Source: Diplonema papillatum (taxonomy: Eukaryota > Euglenozoa > Diplonemea > Diplonemida > Diplonemidae). Taken from it: a DNA stretch of 64,000 nt. Under the pieces are notes generated by a model. It saw nothing but the letters and a program-made list of their open reading frames with translations. It did not search any database and was not told the origin of the DNA. Position numbers and translations under genes: made by a program. The DNA lies in NCBI GenBank assembly GCA_030068145.1, contig JAPJBO010000349.1:124001-188000 (forward strand). Direction: 5' to 3'. Shown here piece after piece: positions 59,293 to 64,000 of the stretch (positions within the stretch are counted from its first letter, which is position 1; the number at the start of each line of letters is the position of its first letter).

Positions 59293-60424
59293 GACGGCCG
59301 CTGCAACGAAGCGGCGGCGTAAGGACTCGCCATCATCGAAGACAGAGACGTGCACTCCGCGGCGGGCAGAGGTCAAGATAAGGTACCAGTGACGAAGAGA
59401 GGTAGCACGAAGAGGTAGTCACGAAAGAGAGCAGATGCAGATTATCGCCACAGGCTCTTTGCATGCTAACCCTAACCACCAGGACCAGGGGCAGCTACGG
59501 TCGAAGACGGCAATTCGAGCGAGGAGTAAGGTTGATAACCAAAATGAGAGGCACGATGGCCATCCGAAAGCAGGGTTGCAGGATGATGCTTGGCCAAGGA
59601 TACGGTTGCTATGGCGACTGGGACAGAGAGATAACGCAAGATAGAGAGTCCTCCTTATGGGGTGGTCACACCTTCGCAGTCCCAGGGCCTCCACCCACCT
59701 GCATACGGTCGTCGACTGACCATTCCCGAGACGAGTTGGAATGCGGGTACCATCTTTCCGGAGATTTCCGGTTCCTCCCGTACTCTACAACTCCCCACAT
59801 AAGTGAACGTGGACTCCGAAGTGGACACTCCTTTCAACCGGGTGCACGAATTCAGAATTCCGGGATGGGTTGACCCACTGTTTCCGATGCGGCTTCCAAT
59901 CATCGAAGGCTAAACTCGGGTGCAGGAGCGGTGCTCGTCGTTCGGGACCAGATGGGGGACGACTGGGTCTGCCCGGTTTACACGTGACTGCTGCAGCGTG
60001 GTCAGAAGTGGGAAGGTCATCGGGAGATGGCGGGCGCGAATACTTTTTGCCCAAACCAAAACCCAAGAGGGGATTGGAGAGTTTGACATAAGAATGGCAA
60101 ACTCGTGGTACCGAAGGTTGCAACCGCAAACAGAAGAGTCAGATGATGGTTGAACCTGCGCACATGCACACGACGCGTCCTGTTCAGACTCCTCCCTGTG
60201 TCCAAGGACTCAAAGGCAGGTCCTGCAGGTTTTTCAGCAACTGCTGGTTCGACTTGAGGCCCTCCGAATCCGCAGGCTGAAGGGTGTGCCTCAACAACTG
60301 CCCAGGAGTCCAAGCTACAGTTGGTAGATGCATCCGGTTAGTAGAGGAAGAGGATCGGAGGAAGAGGAACACGGACGGCTCAAGAGAGCCGCGTCCGAAG
60401 CACACTAGCACACCTACCTGCACA
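59293..60424. other. No supported gene
   Basis: Short frames on both strands only; nothing recognised. Confidence 0.4.
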
Positions 60425-60610
60425 CCTCACCCATTGCCCGCACCCGTCTACCCAACTACCCACCTGTTCACCCATCCACCCATCTGTCCACTCAACTACC
60501 AACCTGTACACCTGCCCACCCACCGGCCCACTTTTCCCCACAGAAATCGGGCTGAGTATCGGGGAGTTTCGGGGAGTTTCGGGGAAGTGTCGGGGAGTTT
60601 CGGGGAACGT
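60425..60610. repeat. CCCAC-rich simple sequence and 12-bp tandem repeat
   Basis: 60425-60535 is a degenerate ACCCACCTG / CACCCATC run. 60555-60608 repeats TCGGGGAGTT about five times. Confidence 0.8.
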
Positions 60611-60654
60611 ACCAGGAGCCCGGACCAGGTGGCGTGACCAGGAACACGAATTAC

Positions 60655-61215
60655 AAAATGAGCATCAGATGCATCTTTCACGGCGGACGCCTGCTTTGGG
60701 CATGCTAGCTGTTCACAGAGATAGCAACGGTAGACCCGTGGGTATGGTGTACACGTAAGCGCCTTCACCCGGGTCGCAGGGCCTGTTCGTGCAGGGGCTG
60801 TCGGGTACAAAATAGGAGGCTGCCTCGAAGCACGTGGAGGGAACAAAGAGGGGAGGCCACCCAATACGAGGCGACTCTGGCTCTTCGGGTTGGCATGAAG
60901 GCTGAAGCCCCCGCCTGCGACACGCCACGGTTGTGTATGCAAAGCGATTGAAGAACGGTTAGCGTCGGCGACAAGGGTGAGGATCGTTCTGGACAGGGAA
61001 GGCACACACGTGAGAAGTTCACGTCAGTGTTTGTTGAACACGCCTATCGTTGTTTGCTACCTGCGATTGCTACCTGACAGCCTTCAGACACGCACGAGAA
61101 TCACTGGCTACTTCCTCTCGGTCCACGGCACCGCCCGAAGCACCATTGGATACGTGCAAAAATAGTCAAGGCAGGCTCACTGGTGTGCACCGCTATCCGT
61201 TGCCCGTTGCCAGAA
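60655..61215. repeat. Segmental duplication, copy 2 (with 56560-57060)
   Basis: Carries the same ordered phrases as copy 1 (GCCTGCTTTGGGCATGC, GGTGTACACGTAAGCGCC, GGAGGGAACAAAGAGGGGAG, ACACGCCTATCGTTGT). The unique stretch 60930-60990 is inserted relative to copy 1. Confidence 0.8.
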
Positions 61216-61221
61216 CCCAAG

Positions 61222-61290
61222 CAAGGGGTGAAGTTACGATGTTTTCGGGATAGCGACGGGGTTATTTAACCTTGTAACGAGTGTTAGGTA
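61222..61290. repeat. Dispersed repeat family D, copy 2
   Basis: GGTGAAGTTACGATGTTTTC, GGGATAGCGACGGGG and AACCTTG match 8420-8480. It lies directly outside the foldback element. Confidence 0.6.
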
Positions 61291-61318
61291 TTCGTCGGAT
61301 ATATGGTACGATGCCAAA

Positions 61319-63006
61319 CCCCCCCCCCCTTTGCACTAATAAAACTTTTTTTGATGTCACCCCATACTGGCCCCGAACCCCCACCTGTGTGGCCCAAAAC
61401 GGTTCCCAAACGGTTTTTGGCGGGCTGAGTCGAGGTAAAGGGGTCTCTGAAGGCCCACGAATAGGCCCAGGTGGGCCCAGGTAGGCCCAGGTAGGCCCCT
61501 GGAGCGCGAGGGGGAGAGTCCCCAAAATGGGGTCATTTTCGGGCCTCGCCACTACTCAAGCTAGTCAAACACTTTCTGGCCTCCAGCGGGAAACCCAGAC
61601 TTCAAAACGACAAGATCGGCTGTGTTCCGCCGTAGATAGCCACCAGCGGGTCCTCTTGAAGCCGAAGAATGCTCTCGGGGGTCACAGTTAGCCCCATGTG
61701 CGCAGCGCCAGCAGTGGGCAGGCACACGCTTAGAATGTGCGGTGTGCAAGTGCGCCCTGCCTAGAATCCGGCTTCACCCGCTTTTGAGAACACAGTGCTT
61801 ACCAGGAAAACGCAGAATATAAGGTGGAAAAATGCAAAAGAACCAAGAGGTGGAGATGGCGACTTCACTTTTTCTGACTTCGGATTCCGCATGCGCCGGT
61901 ACGTAGTGTACGACACCTCATCCTGCAGGTCGCTCTCGTCGTACACAAGACGGTACGGTACCAAGAGGTTGTGTGCCGTGACAGGCTCTTCTTCTTCTTC
62001 TTTTGAAAGCCTCTTCAGTACCCTTGATGTTGGCGTGGAGAATTGGTCATGCTCCTGAGATACCTTTTCACGCATCTCTGGTGTGACAACTGTGGGCCTC
62101 CCGCCAACGCCAATCTCGGCAGCCTTTCCCCGGTTCTTCCAGAGATTGTCACCCACGACCATTCCAACAGCCCTGTACCGGGCACGTGCCCAGTCCAAAC
62201 CGCTCACGATGCGTCGCCGGCTCGCCTCGTCGTCAAGGCTGTTGAAGGCTTCTGAAAGCCTACCAGAAAGGCGCTTCCAGATGTCAACCTTCTCCTCCTC
62301 TGTCATTAGGGCGAGAAAGAAACCGATCAGGTCGTCACCAGAGACCTTTTCACAAAAGGTCCTGCTGGCTACGAGTCGTCTCTGCATGGACTGACCACGT
62401 CTTGTTTCCTCATGAAACGGCGATAACTTCTGCATTGCTCGCACCGATGACTCCACGAACTCCAGACCCGTGATCTTTGGCATTTTCCCCTCTCTTAGTT
62501 TCCGTTTTCCTGGGTCAACCTGTATTCTTAATTAGTACTGCTGGTAAAGGCAGGGTGCACCTGCTGCACCCACTCTATTTACAATGTGTGCCTGCCCACT
62601 GCAGGCGCTGCAGGCGGGGTGGCCAAGTAGGGCTATCTGTGACCCCTGAGAACACTCTTCGGCTTCAAGAGGACCCGCTGGTGGCTATCTACAGCGGAAC
62701 ACAGCCGATCTTGTCGTTGTGTAGTCTGGGTTTCCCGCTGGAGGCCAGAAGGTGTTTGACTAGCTTGAGTAGTGGCGAGGCTTTGAAAATGACCCCATTT
62801 TGGGGGCACACCCCCTCGCACTGAGAGCCCGCTCCGGGGCCCACCTGGGCCCACCTGGGCCCATTCGTGGGCCTTCAGAGACCCCTTTACCTCGACTCAG
62901 CCCGTCAAAAACCGTTTGGGACCCGTTTTGGGCCACACAGATGGGGGTTCGGGGCCAGTATGGAGTGCCGTCAAAAAATATTTTATTAGTGCAAAGGGGG
63001 GGGGGG
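61319..63006. mobile_element. Foldback-type element with about 450-bp arms carrying an ORF
   Basis: Arms 61319-61765 and 62547-63006 are inverted copies: a C-run then TTTGCACTAATAAAA on the left, TTTTATTAGTGCAAA then a G-run on the right. Mid-arm landmarks (GGCCCAGGTGGGCCCA, AAACACTTTCTGGCCTCCAG) are mirrored. The spacer holds one complete ORF (61761-62483). The architecture parallels 6053-7650, including homopolymer C/G runs at the ends. Confidence 0.88.
61761..62483 (-). CDS. ORF of the foldback element, possible N-terminal transposase fragment
   Basis: 240 residues from the ATG at 62483, filling the spacer between the arms and stopping right at the arm boundary. Residues 1-120 are helical and charged (LSPFHEETRRGQSMQRRLVA, LALMTEEEKVDIWKRLSGRL). 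Then comes GVGGRPTVVTPEMREKVSQE, which resembles the GRP-x-x-x-T-P-E helix-turn-helix linker of many transposases, and later SYTTYRRMRNPK, like the recognition helix preceding a DDE core. No catalytic core follows. The C-terminus is hydrophobic (FAFFHLIFCVFLVSTVF), probably read-through into non-coding DNA. The clean frame suggests recent or constrained coding. Function is inferred only. Confidence 0.55.
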   Translation of the reverse strand: MPKITGLEFVESSVRAMQKLSPFHEETRRGQSMQRRLVASRTFCEKVSGDDLIGFFLALMTEEEKVDIWKRLSGRLSEAFNSLDDEASRRRIVSGLDWARARYRAVGMVVGDNLWKNRGKAAEIGVGGRPTVVTPEMREKVSQEHDQFSTPTSRVLKRLSKEEEEEPVTAHNLLVPYRLVYDESDLQDEVSYTTYRRMRNPKSEKVKSPSPPLGSFAFFHLIFCVFLVSTVFSKAGEAGF

Positions 63007-63345
63007 CAGCGCTCTTGTTAAGGATCAGCCACTTTGGCCGGATGGCCGGATAAACCAGACCCCCCCCCCTCCCCCCCAGGGGTACCTGTAATCCGGGGCC
63101 CGGGCCCTGGAAAATTATCCAGGGTTTTTGGCCTTGAACGATTACCAAAGGAAAAACTCTCTGGTACGAGATGCAATTCGTTTACAATTCCATTCCAGGG
63201 CCCCAGACTGTCCTTGAGCTCAACGGATTCAAAAGCGTTCAAAAACGTCCTCGGAATGTATTTTTCGACACAGCCACGAGCCCTGTAGGAGGTTTTCAGG
63301 TTCTGGCAGGTCTAGCTGGCTGCCTAAAGGGTACCACGGCTCAGC
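63007..63345. repeat. Dispersed repeat family C, copy 2
   Basis: GGGTACCTGTAATCCGGGGC, CCGGGCCCTGGAAAAT, CAATTCCATTCCAGGGCCCC and AGACTGTCCTTGAGC match 55155-55440. It begins with C-runs at 63061-63080. Confidence 0.75.
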
Positions 63346-63374
63346 CACCCAAGGTCACAGGTGGCAAGGTGGGC

Positions 63375-63872
63375 GTTGAAAAAAAAAATTTTTTTTTGGG
63401 CCGGAATCCCTAAAAACCCGCATTTCGGAAAGTTTTTGTCCCACATTTTTCCCAGGGCATTTTGACCATTTCACCTTAGAGCCTCCGCCCGCTCAGCCCC
63501 TATGGTAAATGCACGACTGTGAGCTTTTTTTATCAAATTTTATCAAGTTTATTTCTTGATTTTCTCTCGTCTTGCTCTCCGCTTGTTGTGGAAGCTGCAA
63601 TATTGAAGATTCCATCCTTGGATGGCGTGATTACCGTGGGCCTGGACCCTATCTGGACCCTAGCGCTAACCCGGGGCCCGGGGCCCGGGGCCCGGGACCC
63701 TGGATTTACAGGTACCCTTGCCCCCCCCCCTCTACAGTGCAGTTGCCTTGGAGGCTGGGTGGTCAAATTCTCTAAGGTGAAATGGTCAAAATTCCCTGCC
63801 AAAAGTGGGCCCACAAAAATTTTCCAAAGTGTGGTATTTGGGGTATTTGGGGCAAAAAAAAATTTTTTTTTT
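63375..63872. repeat. Inverted repeat with about 105-bp arms
   Basis: The left arm (63375-63482) starts AAAAAAAAAATTTTTTTTTG and ends ATTTTGACCATTTCACCTTA. The right arm (63770-63872) reads TAAGGTGAAATGGTCAAAAT ... CAAAAAAAAATTTTTTTTTT. Inside the loop an inverted piece of family C (63660-63735, GGGCCCGGGGCCCGGG, ACAGGTACCCTTG) occurs. It may be the end of an unfinished third foldback-like element. Confidence 0.75.
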
Positions 63873-64000
63873 TCTGACCGCCCACCGTGGTGACCACCTT
63901 AGAGTGTGACAGGTAGCGTCTCCCCCCTCCACAGTGAAAATAGCCTGAGGGGGGGGGGGTCAGCCGGCTGATGGATGGATGGATGGTTCTTAACAAGATG
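63873..64000. other. Window end, simple sequence
   Basis: A G-run (63949-63959) and a short GATG microsatellite (63971-63987). No gene. Confidence 0.6.

Overview
The window is eukaryotic nuclear DNA, probably from an alga or other protist with a repeat-rich genome. Evidence: spliced genes with GT-AG introns (a NAC-beta/BTF3 gene and a poly-Q coiled-coil gene whose exon phases match), a piece of eukaryotic 28S rRNA, and retroelements found only in eukaryotes. Nothing in the sequence fixes the species. No operons, CRISPR arrays or bacterial features were seen. Genes are sparse; most of the 64 kb is mobile or duplicated DNA.

Layout. 0-8.8 kb: a frameshifted tyrosine-recombinase element (minus), a long hairpin, several inverted-repeat elements including a foldback element (6053-7650), a 28S rRNA fragment and a small TIR element (8490-8754). 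9.2-10.3 kb: an intact ADP-ribose/CDP-alcohol diphosphatase gene (ADPRM, minus). 11.0-15.5 kb: a Penelope-like retroelement (minus) with N-terminal GIY-YIG nuclease, CxC motif and reverse transcriptase, and a complete-looking ubiquitin-specific protease (USP) domain fused after the RT. 16.6-17.8 kb: a 39-bp minisatellite, abutting a broken hAT transposase. 19-28.5 kb: duplicated gene ends, tandem repeats, a UBA-domain gene and a dispersed repeat family.

28.7-44.1 kb: one large minus-strand coiled-coil gene. Its exon 1 is at 41806-44060 and its last exon at 28749-30744; two truncated copies of the start of the last exon lie between them. The intron carries nested insertions: a Harbinger-like DNA element (TTA target duplication), itself interrupted by a complete 7.75-kb PAT-type (split-direct-repeat DIRS) retrotransposon with gag, RT-RNase H and tyrosine recombinase. 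Its gag and pol are in one frame, separated only by a UGA-CUAG stop.

45-64 kb: a secreted Cys-rich protein gene with partial tandem copies, a NAC-beta/BTF3 gene, two tandem paralogues of a ubiquitin-like/2-oxoglutarate dioxygenase fusion (53605-54924 and 57199-58500), a B-box-like zinc-finger ORF, a segmental duplication (56.6/60.7 kb) and a second foldback element (61319-63006) that carries its own ORF.

The most unusual items are the retroelement-USP fusion, the duplicated ubiquitin-like/dioxygenase fusion, the gag-pol stop codon in a textbook readthrough context, and a recurrent pattern in which the 3' part or an internal exon of a gene is tandemly copied next to the gene.
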